Origin: Saprospiraceae bacterium
Lineage (GTDB): Bacteria > Bacteroidota > Bacteroidia > Chitinophagales > Saprospiraceae
Assembly: GCA_020630955.1 (NCBI GenBank)
Contig: JAHDIE010000011.1
Span: forward strand, 10,105-71,599
Direction of reading: 5' to 3'
DNA: 61,495 bases
Part shown: one piece after another, positions 1-7,801 of the stretch
Layout: every line of letters starts with the position of its first letter
How positions within the stretch are numbered: position 1 is the first letter of the stretch
Notes under the pieces: model-generated
What the model saw: the letters and a program-made list of their open reading frames with translations, nothing else
Databases searched by the model: none
What the model was told of the DNA's origin: nothing
Made by a program: the position numbers and the translations under genes

Positions 1-1
1 T

Positions 2-1870
2 CAAACAATGCTTTTTGATCAATACCAAAATCAATTCTTTTCATTTTCATATAATACCAATGGAGAGTTTGAAATCTATAATTTTGATATTGAAACCAAC
101 AAAATCAACATAGATTATTTTAATCATAGAATCAGAGAATTATATAATTTAGATTCCTTACATCTTATTATTGTAGGCCATGATATCTATGGAGAAAAAA
201 TTGAAAATTCTGGAGCTTTTTTTAAATATAATAAAAAGACAAAAAAAAGAACTTTAATAGCGGACAAACTCCCAGCCATTCGCAACATTGAATTTATTAA
301 AAAAACAAATGAGTATTGGCTTGGTACTCAAGAAGGAGTTTTTATTTATGACTCAAACTTTAACTTTAAGAAGACCCTGGATTTGTCTGTACCAAATAAT
401 AAAAATAGAATTAAATCTGAGGTTAGAAATATATTTGAGCATCATAATCATGCCTTGGTTGGAACATACAAAAATGGAATTTTCATTGTTGATCTAAAAA
501 ATTATAAGGTAATAAAACAAATTTCCGAATTCAATGGACTGAGTGATAATTCAATAGCAAGTCAAATACTCGACAACGATGGAAATATTTGGATTTCTAC
601 TTTTAACGGTATTACTATTTTAGATCAAACTTATAAAATTAAAAACAAATTCTACGAGTACCATGGTCTCCCAAGCAGAGAATTTAATACAGATGCTGCT
701 TCCAAAGACGAGGAGGGAAATCTATATTTCGGAACGCTTAATGGTTTGACCAAAATTAATCCCAAAAAACTTCTTTCGAGGCAAAGTACACACGGGTTAC
801 ACTTTACCGAATTAGAAATTTATAATAAAAATAGAACTGAAACTTTTTCTGATTTGCGAGTCACTCCAGAGATTTTTTCCGATCATGATTCTCTTAAAGT
901 ATCGGTTAATTTTCCAGATTTTTACAAACACCGATTTGATGATTGGGCCTCAACTTTAAAAATTGATGGAATTCCAGAAAAGAATATTAGAATTAATGAA
1001 AATGACATTTATATAGACAAACTCGCTAGAGGTAATCACCAATTTACTCTAAATTCCCTTGCAAATCCATACAAGGAAATATTTTCCATAAACATCAAAC
1101 GAGATTACACAAAAATAAGTGGAACCATTGGACTAATTTTATTCATTTCCACTTTATCATATTTCATTTTTAGAAACAGAATTGAAAAACTAAAATTAGA
1201 AGAGCAGCAAAAGTCACTTGTCAAAACTAGAATGGCCGAACTAGAACTAACCGCATTAAGATCACAAATGAATCCTCATTTTATTTTTAATGCTTTAGGT
1301 TCAGTCCAGTATTTTATCCAAACTGAAAAAACCGAAAAAGCAGATTCATTTTTAACTGATTTCGCAAAATTAATGCGCAAGATCCTTGAGTCATCAAAAT
1401 CGAAATTTATTTCTATTAAAGAGGAAATAGAATTACTTGAACTTTATATTGGTTTAGAAAAAATGAGGTTTGAAAATATGTTCAATTTCGAATTAATTGT
1501 AGATCCAGAAATTGATCCAGACAATCCACTACCCCCTATGCTTATTCAACCATTTGTAGAGAATGCTATAAATCATGGATTATACCATTTAACAGAAAGA
1601 ACAGGTCATTTGGTCATTAAATTCATTCATATAGATGATCACAATATGGAGTGCATCATTCAAGACAATGGAATAGGTCGAATAGCTTCAGGTAAATTAA
1701 GTAAGCCAAATCATAAATCCAGGGGATTAGAAATCGTAAAAGATAGAATCAAAACAATCAATAGTCAAGCAGACATAAAACTTGAGATCAACACAGAAGA
1801 TATATATGACAAGGAACAAGCTTATGGTACCAAAGTCATAATAAAAGTAAAATATGAAGGTTTAAACTAA
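2..1870 (+). CDS. Beta-propeller sensor histidine kinase, LytS/His_kinase type (5' end outside window)
   Basis: Membrane sensor kinase that would phosphorylate the LytTR regulator encoded 7 bases downstream. The frame is open to the left edge of the window with no stop before the ATG at 8, so the N-terminus is almost certainly missing; family members usually carry a much longer propeller. Visible parts are propeller-like repeats in roughly residues 1-260 (for example GNIWISTFNGI and GNLYFGTLNGLTKI), a Y_Y_Y-like beta domain to about 365, one membrane helix near 368-388, then a LytS-type kinase core with the phospho-acceptor motif MNPHFIFNAL near 424 and the N box PFVENAINHG near 515. The propeller is expected to lie in the periplasm and the kinase in the cytoplasm. 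The ligand cannot be read from the sequence. Confidence 0.9.
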   Translation, partial: QTMLFDQYQNQFFSFSYNTNGEFEIYNFDIETNKINIDYFNHRIRELYNLDSLHLIIVGHDIYGEKIENSGAFFKYNKKTKKRTLIADKLPAIRNIEFIKKTNEYWLGTQEGVFIYDSNFNFKKTLDLSVPNNKNRIKSEVRNIFEHHNHALVGTYKNGIFIVDLKNYKVIKQISEFNGLSDNSIASQILDNDGNIWISTFNGITILDQTYKIKNKFYEYHGLPSREFNTDAASKDEEGNLYFGTLNGLTKINPKKLLSRQSTHGLHFTELEIYNKNRTETFSDLRVTPEIFSDHDSLKVSVNFPDFYKHRFDDWASTLKIDGIPEKNIRINENDIYIDKLARGNHQFTLNSLANPYKEIFSINIKRDYTKISGTIGLILFISTLSYFIFRNRIEKLKLEEQQKSLVKTRMAELELTALRSQMNPHFIFNALGSVQYFIQTEKTEKADSFLTDFAKLMRKILESSKSKFISIKEEIELLELYIGLEKMRFENMFNFELIVDPEIDPDNPLPPMLIQPFVENAINHGLYHLTERTGHLVIKFIHIDDHNMECIIQDNGIGRIASGKLSKPNHKSRGLEIVKDRIKTINSQADIKLEINTEDIYDKEQAYGTKVIIKVKYEGLN

Positions 1871-1877
1871 AATCAAT

Positions 1878-2642
1878 ATGGCATACACAGCAATCATTGT
1901 AGACGACGAAGTCAAACTTTCAGAGGTAATTGATATAAAGCTAACCAAGCACTGTCCTGAAATTAAAGTTGTTGGCAAAGCGGCGAATGCAGCAGATGCA
2001 TTTGAGTTAATCATGAAAGAAAAACCAAATATTGTTTTCCTAGATATTGCCATGCCAGGCGAATCTGGATTTGACTTATTACACAAGTTTGATACTATTA
2101 ATTTTCAAGTAATTTTTGCCACTGGATACAATGAATATGCTTTGGATGCATTAAAACTTAGTGCTGTAGATTATATCCTAAAACCAATTAATACAGAGGA
2201 CTTAAAAAATGCGGTCTCCAAAGCCATTGAGAATATCAATACTCAAGAAAAGATTGAAAAATACGAAGTTTTAAAACACAATATCAAAAACGTAGGAAAA
2301 CAAGAAGCTAAAATTGCCTTATCTGGAAAAGATGGATTTGAATTGGTTAAGGTTGCAGATATCATTCGTTGTGAAGGCTGGCAGAAATATTCAAAAATTC
2401 ACTTAACCAACGGAAGAACAATTATCAGTTCCTACAATATTGGCGTATACAAAAACATGCTAGAACCATACGACTTTTGTTCATGCCACAAATCCCATCT
2501 AATCAACGAACACCTCATGAAAAAATATTTAAATGAAGGTTTTGTTGTCATGATTGACGACTCAAAAGTCCCAGTTGCTAGACGAAAAAAAGAAAAATTC
2601 TTTGAAAAGATCTTAGCTCTGAAGAATAAAAATCCAGATTAG
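1878..2642 (+). CDS. LytTR-family response regulator
   Basis: Two-component response regulator of 254 residues. The receiver domain spans about 1-120, with the acidic pair near D9-D10, phospho-acceptor Asp56 in VFLDIAMPG and the conserved Lys102 in DYILKP. A LytTR DNA-binding domain follows at about 147-250 (KVADIIRCEGWQKYSKI, then CHKSHLIN). It starts 7 bases after the kinase stop and is surely co-transcribed with it as a kinase-regulator pair. Targets are unknown; the neighbouring paa operon runs convergently and has its own TetR regulator, so nothing ties the two together. Confidence 0.93.
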   Translation: MAYTAIIVDDEVKLSEVIDIKLTKHCPEIKVVGKAANAADAFELIMKEKPNIVFLDIAMPGESGFDLLHKFDTINFQVIFATGYNEYALDALKLSAVDYILKPINTEDLKNAVSKAIENINTQEKIEKYEVLKHNIKNVGKQEAKIALSGKDGFELVKVADIIRCEGWQKYSKIHLTNGRTIISSYNIGVYKNMLEPYDFCSCHKSHLINEHLMKKYLNEGFVVMIDDSKVPVARRKKEKFFEKILALKNKNPD

Positions 2643-2718
2643 GAACCTACGCCCAATCAGTTCACTTTAAAAAAAATTCCACCCTTTGGCTTCGGTCCTT
2701 TTAGGTCCGATAAAAAAA

Positions 2719-3498
2719 TCATTTCCCTTGAAAATTTGGCTTTCTCTTTTCTACAAAAGCTGCTACTCCTTCTCTATAATCAGCAGTGTTCGCTGCTTCA
2801 ATTTGTAATTCAGTTTCTAGTGCAAGTTGCTGATAGAAATCATTATGCATGGATGCATTGATGGCCCTCTTAGTCAAAGCCAAACCATGGGTTGCCATTA
2901 CTGACATTCTGTTGGCAAGTTTATTTACTTCTTCTTCAAATAATTCAACTTCAATGGATTTGTAGATCATACCAATGCGTTCTGCTTCTGAAGCGGATAT
3001 TTTATCTCCCAACATTGCATAGGCCATAGCCCTTGATCTGCCAATCAACCTTGGTAGAAAAAATGTGCCTGCACTATCTGGCATCAACCCTATAGCAGAA
3101 AATGCTTGTATAAAACTAGCTTTTTGGGAAGCAACTACAATATCACAGCACAAGGCTAAGTTGGCACCTGCACCTGCTGCTACTCCATTTACAGCTGCAA
3201 TAATAGGTTTTTCCAACTCTACTATTTTACGGACGATTGGCCCAAACTTTTCTTCTAATAATACTCTGAATCCAGGATTCAAAGATGGATCTGTTACTTC
3301 TTTCAAATCTTGTCCTGCACAAAAAGCTTTCCCACTTCCTGTAATCACGACTACTCTTATTTCATCATCTTTTTTACATTCATCCAAAGCTTTTAGCCAA
3401 AGGACACCCATTGCCTTGTTGACACTATTAAAAGCATCTGGTCTGTTTAAGGCAATTCGGCCTATTCCATTATCTTTTGTAAAAAGTATTTCTGACAT
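2719..3498 (-). CDS. paaG: Crotonase-family enoyl-CoA isomerase/hydratase of the phenylacetate pathway (PaaG-like)
   Basis: Last gene of the paa operon, 259 residues, the usual PaaG size. PaaG isomerises the ring 1,2-epoxide of phenylacetyl-CoA to the oxepin (2-oxepin-2(3H)-ylideneacetyl-CoA). Crotonase signatures are present: oxyanion-hole segments AFCAGQDLKEV near 60 and NGVAAGAGANLALCCDI near 105-122, and the PaaG-type acidic position in LMPDSAGTFFLPRL near 137-150, where PaaG uses an Asp rather than the hydratase Glu. It starts only 3 bases after the paaD stop, so it is translated from the same messenger as the epoxidase that makes its substrate. An enoyl-CoA hydratase of the PaaF type is the alternative, but the Asp and context favour PaaG. 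Confidence 0.85.
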   Translation of the reverse strand: MSEILFTKDNGIGRIALNRPDAFNSVNKAMGVLWLKALDECKKDDEIRVVVITGSGKAFCAGQDLKEVTDPSLNPGFRVLLEEKFGPIVRKIVELEKPIIAAVNGVAAGAGANLALCCDIVVASQKASFIQAFSAIGLMPDSAGTFFLPRLIGRSRAMAYAMLGDKISASEAERIGMIYKSIEVELFEEEVNKLANRMSVMATHGLALTKRAINASMHNDFYQQLALETELQIEAANTADYREGVAAFVEKRKPNFQGK

Positions 3499-3501
3499 GT
3501 C

Positions 3502-4005
3502 TTATTTTAAACATTTAAAGTAATCAAATGGCTCTAAGCAATCTTTGCATTGAAATAGCGCCTTACAAGCAGTAGAACCAAACTGACTAATAAGTTTTGT
3601 ATTGATAGAATGACAATTGGTACAAGCTACGATCCTATCTCCACCCATTAAAGCCTGAAGATCTAATTCTTCCGTCAAAGGTGATGCAATTCCATATTTC
3701 TCCAATTTTTCTCTTCCTTCTTTAGAAATCCAGTCGGTTGTCCAAGCAGGAGAAAGAACCAAACTCATTTTTACCTTATAGCCTTTTTTCATAAGGGCAG
3801 AGCTAATATCTGTCGCCATGGTATCCATTGCAGGACAACCAGAATAGGTTGGAGTCAAATCTACTTCCACAACTCCATCGATTTCTTCGACTCTTCGTAC
3901 AACACCCAGATCCATCACTGTTAAAACAGGAATTTCTGGGTCACAGACTGATTCTAATGCGTCCTGAATTTCTTTTGAGGCTATATAAATTTGACCTTTT
4001 ACCAT
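3502..4005 (-). CDS. paaD: Phenylacetyl-CoA epoxidase subunit PaaD
   Basis: Accessory protein of the phenylacetyl-CoA epoxidase, 167 residues. The N-terminal part (about 10-100) is a MIP18/DUF59 domain with the DPEIPVLTVMDLGVVR signature and a TYSGCPAMD Cys motif typical of Fe-S or metal-cluster assembly proteins. The C-terminal part (about 125-167) carries paired cysteines CTNC, then STACKALFQCKDC, a zinc-ribbon-like tail characteristic of PaaD. In the family it is needed for maturation of the complex rather than for catalysis. It overlaps the end of paaC by 7 bases. Confidence 0.93.
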   Translation of the reverse strand: MVKGQIYIASKEIQDALESVCDPEIPVLTVMDLGVVRRVEEIDGVVEVDLTPTYSGCPAMDTMATDISSALMKKGYKVKMSLVLSPAWTTDWISKEGREKLEKYGIASPLTEELDLQALMGGDRIVACTNCHSINTKLISQFGSTACKALFQCKDCLEPFDYFKCLK

Positions 4006-4754
4006 TCCATATTTGGATATGCTCTTTGCATATATTGCAATTCATTTAAAATGTAATCAAGCTGTTCCGTGTGAATACCATATTTACCTTGAGTCATCCT
4101 CGATGCTATTTCAGGTATTTTTAGGTTTGCTTCCGCAAATGTTTTCATTACTTCCTTATCAAAAGCAGATTTAATCAAGAACAAATCTGCACCGATTCCT
4201 TCTTCCTTCATTTCTTTTTCTAAATCAGTTTCTTTAAAAAACTCGCCAACGAAGGGATATAAATTGTCTATAGCGGATTGCATTCTTTCATGACTTTCTT
4301 CGGTTCCATCACCTAACCTTTTTATCCATTCCGAAGAAAATCGCAAATGATATTTTGTTTCTTTTAACGATTTAACAGCAATTGCTGCTATTTTCTTATC
4401 ATTTGAAGACACCAATTGCTCTAGTTGCAATTTCTGAAATAAATCAAAGAAAAATTGCCTTGCAATCACGTGGCCAAAATCAACATTCGGTTGCTCAAGC
4501 AAAATACAATTATAATGTTCTCTACCATACCTTAAAAAAGCAATACTATCCTCTGTAGCATCACCACCTTTTAATTCTGCAGCATATTGAAAATAGCTTC
4601 TGACCTGACCAAACAAATCCAAGGAAATATTAGTCAAAGCAATATCCGTTTCTAAAGCTGGTCCATGACCACACAATTCTGAAAGACGATGGGCAAGTAT
4701 CATTGAATTGTCTCCAAGCAACAACAAATATTTATATAAACTTTCCTTCTTCAT
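3999..4754 (-). CDS. paaC: Phenylacetyl-CoA epoxidase structural subunit PaaC
   Basis: Ferritin-fold structural partner of PaaA in the bacterial multicomponent monooxygenase that epoxidises phenylacetyl-CoA. It has 251 residues, close to the E. coli protein. The opening LLGDNSMILAHRLSELCGHGP and the helical segments TKYHLRFSSEWIKRLGDGTEESH match the PaaC family; it lacks a full set of di-iron ligands, as expected for this non-catalytic subunit. The start overlaps the paaB stop by 4 bases (ATGA-type junction) and the end overlaps paaD, giving tight translational coupling. Confidence 0.93.
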   Translation of the reverse strand: MKKESLYKYLLLLGDNSMILAHRLSELCGHGPALETDIALTNISLDLFGQVRSYFQYAAELKGGDATEDSIAFLRYGREHYNCILLEQPNVDFGHVIARQFFFDLFQKLQLEQLVSSNDKKIAAIAVKSLKETKYHLRFSSEWIKRLGDGTEESHERMQSAIDNLYPFVGEFFKETDLEKEMKEEGIGADLFLIKSAFDKEVMKTFAEANLKIPEIASRMTQGKYGIHTEQLDYILNELQYMQRAYPNMEW

Positions 4755-5050
4755 ATGTGCTTCAATTCAATAGGTAAGTCATAGAAAGTTGGATGTCTAT
4801 AGACTTTATCTTGGGCAGGATCAAATAGTTCATCAGATTTTTCAGGATTACTTGCAGTAATATTTTTCGATTCAACTACCCAAATACTCACACCTTCCTG
4901 TCTTCTTGTATACACGTCCCTTGCATTTTCCATTGCCATTTCTGGATCTGCGGCATGAAGACTTCCCACATGCCTATGTTCAAGGCCATTTTTGGATCTT
5001 ATAAATACTTCAAAGATTGGATATTCCATTTTATCAGTTTCTTTATTCAT
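4751..5050 (-). CDS. paaB: Phenylacetyl-CoA epoxidase subunit PaaB
   Basis: Small subunit (99 residues) that bridges PaaAC heterodimers in the epoxidase. Family signatures are EVFIRSKNGLEHRHVGSLHA near the N-terminus, the ARDVYTRRQEGVSIWVV segment in the middle, and a C-terminal tail ending with DPAQDKVYRHPTFYDLP. It begins 4 bases after paaA and overlaps paaC by 4 bases. Confidence 0.95.
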   Translation of the reverse strand: MNKETDKMEYPIFEVFIRSKNGLEHRHVGSLHAADPEMAMENARDVYTRRQEGVSIWVVESKNITASNPEKSDELFDPAQDKVYRHPTFYDLPIELKHI

Positions 5051-5054
5051 TTAT

Positions 5055-6011
5055 TTATGATGCTACTTTAGTACTTAGTTTTCTTTCGGCATTTTTAGCA
5101 GCATGTGCTAAAGCAGCTTCCCTAACCCAAGTTCCATTTTCACGAGCCTTGGTTCTAGCGGCAATCCGTTCTTTATTGCATGGACCATTTCCTTTGACCA
5201 CCTGCCAAAATTCATCCCAATCTATCTCACCAAAATCATAATGCCCTCGCTCCTCATTCCATTTAATTGCGGGATCAGGCATTTTTAATCCTAGGTAATC
5301 GGCTTGAGGAACAGTTATATCTACAAACTGTTGTCTCAACTCATCATTTGTTTTCCTTTTTATTTTCCATTTAACGGATTGTTCAGTATTCGGAGAATCA
5401 GCATCTCGAGGACCAAACATCATCAATGAAGGCCACCAAAATCTATTTAATGCATCTTGCGCCATTGCTTTTTGTTCTGGTGTCCCTTTTGCCAAGCCCA
5501 GCATGATTTCATAACCCTGTCTTTGATGAAAACTTTCTTCTTTACATATTCTTACCATTGCCCTAGCGTAAGGGCCAAACGAAGTTCTGGTCAGCATCAC
5601 TTGATTAATGATTGCTGCACCATCCACAAGCCAGCCTATTGCCCCAATATCTGCCCAAGATAATGTTGGGTAATTAAAAATTGAGGAATATTTCGCTTTA
5701 CCGGTCAATAGTTGGACTTCCATTTCATCTCTACTGATCCCCAAGGTCTCTGCTGCCGAATATAGATACAAACCATGCCCTGCCTCATCCTGAACCTTTG
5801 CCAACAAACCTACTTTTCTTCTAAGTGTTGGAGCGCGAGTTATCCAATTTCCTTCTGGCAACATCCCAACAATCTCAGAATGTGCATGCTGAGATATTTG
5901 TCTGATGTGTGTTTTGCGATATTTTTCTGGCATCCAATCTTTTGGCTCAATTCGTTCTCCTGCATCAATCCGAGATTGAAATTCTTGATCTAGATTTATT
6001 TCTACACTCAT
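5055..6011 (-). CDS. paaA: Phenylacetyl-CoA epoxidase catalytic subunit PaaA
   Basis: Di-iron oxygenase subunit that inserts one oxygen atom into the aromatic ring of phenylacetyl-CoA. The 318-residue length fits the family. Di-iron ligand motifs are visible as [15 protein letters not shown] near 73-87 and [14 protein letters not shown] near 155-168, the ExxH pairs of the ferritin-like fold. The opening [24 protein letters not shown] in residues 22-45 is also typical. It follows paaE by 28 bases, the widest gap in the operon. Electrons come from the PaaE reductase encoded directly upstream. Confidence 0.96.
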   Translation of the reverse strand: MSVEINLDQEFQSRIDAGERIEPKDWMPEKYRKTHIRQISQHAHSEIVGMLPEGNWITRAPTLRRKVGLLAKVQDEAGHGLYLYSAAETLGISRDEMEVQLLTGKAKYSSIFNYPTLSWADIGAIGWLVDGAAIINQVMLTRTSFGPYARAMVRICKEESFHQRQGYEIMLGLAKGTPEQKAMAQDALNRFWWPSLMMFGPRDADSPNTEQSVKWKIKRKTNDELRQQFVDITVPQADYLGLKMPDPAIKWNEERGHYDFGEIDWDEFWQVVKGNGPCNKERIAARTKARENGTWVREAALAHAAKNAERKLSTKVAS

Positions 6012-6039
6012 GGTAAATTATTTTAGATTAAGTTACAAC

Positions 6040-7113
6040 TTAGACATCAAAGTCCACAACTAATTTTTCAGAAACTGGAATAGATTGACAGGTTAATATA
6101 TAACCTTGCTCTACCTCATCATCTTCTAAACCATAATTTAGAAGCATTTTCACTTCACCTTCTAAAACTTTTGCTTTACAAGTAGCACAAACTCCTCCTT
6201 TACAAGCAAATGGTAAATCTGCTGCATTGACTAGTGCCTCGTCAAGAATGTTATTAGAACCTTGTTGCATTGAAAAATCAACTCCTATCCCACCTTCAAT
6301 TATGGTCACATCACATTGTTTATCTCCAAAACGATTTTTCAAAACCATTTTTTGTTCAGAACTAGCATCTGTAGATATACCAAACAATTCAAAATGAATT
6401 TGCTCTTTGGAAACATCTCTGTCTTTTAGGTTTTCATCTATTAGATGAATCATGGCTTCAGGTCCACAGATAAAATAGTGATCAATGAGATTTGTAATAC
6501 AAATGGTCTTAAAAATTATATCTAACTTTTCCTCATCAATTCTTCCATTAAACAAACCAACCGATCTTCTTTCTTTTGTGAGAAAGTAAAATATTTCAAA
6601 CCGTCCCATATACATATTCTTCAATGCCTCCAATTCCTCCTTCAAAATTATTGATGCTGTAGTCTGATTAACAAAGAATAATTTAAAGGTTGAGTTTGGT
6701 TCAGCTTGAAGATGTGTCTTAATAATTGAATAGATTGGAGTTATCCCAGATCCAGCAGCAAATGCCGCATAGTTTCTTTTTTGATTTGGATCAACTTCTA
6801 CGTAGAATTTACCATCTGGAGGCATGACATCAAGGGTATCACCAACTTCTAATACCTCATTGGCAAAGCTAGAGAACTTTCCTCCCTCTATCTTTTTAAT
6901 ACCAACTTTCCATTGCTTATCCAATGGACTTGAACAAAGAGAATAAGACCTTCTTATTTCATCCTCGTCTATGGTTGTCTTCAAAGTAAGATATTGCCCT
7001 TGTTTAAATTCAAATTTTTTATGCAACTGAACGGGAACGTCAAAGGTGATGACAGAACAGTCTTGTGTCACTTTTTCAATTTGGGAAACCTTTAATGGAT
7101 AAAAGTCTTTCAC
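6040..7113 (-). CDS. paaE: Phenylacetyl-CoA epoxidase reductase subunit PaaE
   Basis: NAD(P)H-dependent flavin and iron-sulfur reductase feeding electrons to PaaA, 357 residues. Order of domains: an FAD-binding barrel with RRSYSLCSSP near 54-63, an NAD-binding fold with AAGSGITPIYSII near 119, and a plant-type [2Fe-2S] domain at the C-terminus with FACKGGVCATC (Cys-x4-Cys-x2-Cys) near 303 plus a fourth Cys in ILTCQS. The start is a GTG at 7113; the ATG two bases upstream is out of frame and runs straight into TGA. It is the first gene of the operon here, whereas in E. coli paaE follows paaABCD, and the palindromic operators lie directly upstream. Confidence 0.93.
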   Translation of the reverse strand: MKDFYPLKVSQIEKVTQDCSVITFDVPVQLHKKFEFKQGQYLTLKTTIDEDEIRRSYSLCSSPLDKQWKVGIKKIEGGKFSSFANEVLEVGDTLDVMPPDGKFYVEVDPNQKRNYAAFAAGSGITPIYSIIKTHLQAEPNSTFKLFFVNQTTASIILKEELEALKNMYMGRFEIFYFLTKERRSVGLFNGRIDEEKLDIIFKTICITNLIDHYFICGPEAMIHLIDENLKDRDVSKEQIHFELFGISTDASSEQKMVLKNRFGDKQCDVTIIEGGIGVDFSMQQGSNNILDEALVNAADLPFACKGGVCATCKAKVLEGEVKMLLNYGLEDDEVEQGYILTCQSIPVSEKLVVDFDV

Positions 7114-7135
7114 ATGATAGTATTTATATTAAACA

Positions 7136-7166
7136 CTAAATTAACTAACAATCGTTAGTTATGCAA
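7136..7166 (-). promoter_or_regulatory. Predicted paa operon promoter
   Basis: On the minus strand a TTG box (7166-7164), a 20-base spacer, and a TAATTTAG box (7143-7136) match the Bacteroidota promoter pattern TTG-N20-TAnnTTTG with one mismatch. Transcription would start near 7130, about 15-20 bases before the paaE GTG. The first palindrome fills the spacer, so a bound TetR dimer would directly compete with RNA polymerase. The box matches are seen in the sequence; use in the cell is inferred. Confidence 0.5.
7142..7161. promoter_or_regulatory. TetR-type operator O1
   Basis: Perfect inverted repeat with 8-base arms TAACTAAC (7142-7149) and GTTAGTTA (7154-7161) around a 4-base centre. It lies between the predicted -33 and -7 boxes of the paa promoter. 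The size and symmetry suit a TetR-family dimer, and the nearest candidate is the regulator encoded immediately upstream. Confidence 0.75.
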
Positions 7167-7170
7167 GGAT

Positions 7171-7190
7171 TAACTAACAAATGTTAGTTT
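7171..7190. promoter_or_regulatory. TetR-type operator O2
   Basis: Second copy of the same palindrome: arms TAACTAAC (7171-7178) and GTTAGTTT (7183-7190), one base short of perfect. Its centre is 29 bases from that of O1, nearly three helical turns, so two dimers could sit on the same DNA face. Its outer arm overlaps the last codons of the TetR gene (stop at 7184-7186). Confidence 0.7.
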
Positions 7191-7756
7191 TGTATGATTC
7201 CTTTTAACAATACATGTTTCATTTGCTTAGAAAGCTCCGATTCACTTATTCCTTTCTTTTTTGAATACCATTGATTTAATCTGCGCAAACTGGAAAGTAT
7301 TGAAAACAGCATCACCTCGATATTAAGTTTTTCAATTTCCTTTAATTTCACTCCTTGTTTTAAAATCTTGCGAAAGTTATCTTCATAACAACTTCGCATA
7401 TCAAGGAAATAACTTAACTCGGGTTCTTTAAGGTGCATCCAATCATTGTTAAGAGAATAAAGATCTGTAGATTTTTCGACAGTGATCTTTACATGCAGAT
7501 CAATTACGGCTTTCAACTTTTCTTCAGTTCTGGTTTTTGAGCTAATGATTTCATTCATCCCTTCAGTAAATTCCTCAGCTACAGAAAGCACGATGGTAGA
7601 AAGTAATTCTTTTTTGGAATCTATATGATTGTAAAGTGAAGCAGCTTTTATGCCTAAAGCTTCTGCTAAGTCGCGCATAGAAACAGCATTGTATCCTCTC
7701 TCGCTAAACAACATTGAAGCTGTAGCTAAGATTTCCTCTTTTCGCTCTCCTTTCAT
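7184..7756 (-). CDS. TetR-family transcriptional regulator, probable paa regulator
   Basis: Repressor-type regulator of 190 residues. The N-terminal helix-turn-helix spans about 8-55, with the TetR signature ATASMLFSERGYNAVSMRDL and ALGIKAASLYNHIDSKKELL. The C-terminal ligand domain shows no recognisable motif. It lies just upstream of the paa operon on the same strand, with two matching palindromes in the 70-base gap, so I infer that it represses paa until an inducer, probably phenylacetyl-CoA as for other Paa regulators, is present. The second operator overlaps its own 3' end. A co-transcript reading through into paaE is possible. Confidence 0.88.
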   Translation of the reverse strand: MKGERKEEILATASMLFSERGYNAVSMRDLAEALGIKAASLYNHIDSKKELLSTIVLSVAEEFTEGMNEIISSKTRTEEKLKAVIDLHVKITVEKSTDLYSLNNDWMHLKEPELSYFLDMRSCYEDNFRKILKQGVKLKEIEKLNIEVMLFSILSSLRRLNQWYSKKKGISESELSKQMKHVLLKGIIQN

Positions 7757-7801
7757 TTTATACAGTTCACTTCATATTCTAAACCAATGCTGAGTAGTTA
7801 G

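Noticed and set aside
2680-2715. Possible terminator between the first LytTR regulator and paaG (TCGGTCC/GGTCCGA stem)
   Set aside because: The stem has a T-T mismatch, and on neither strand does a T-run follow in the right place, so it was not listed as a terminator.
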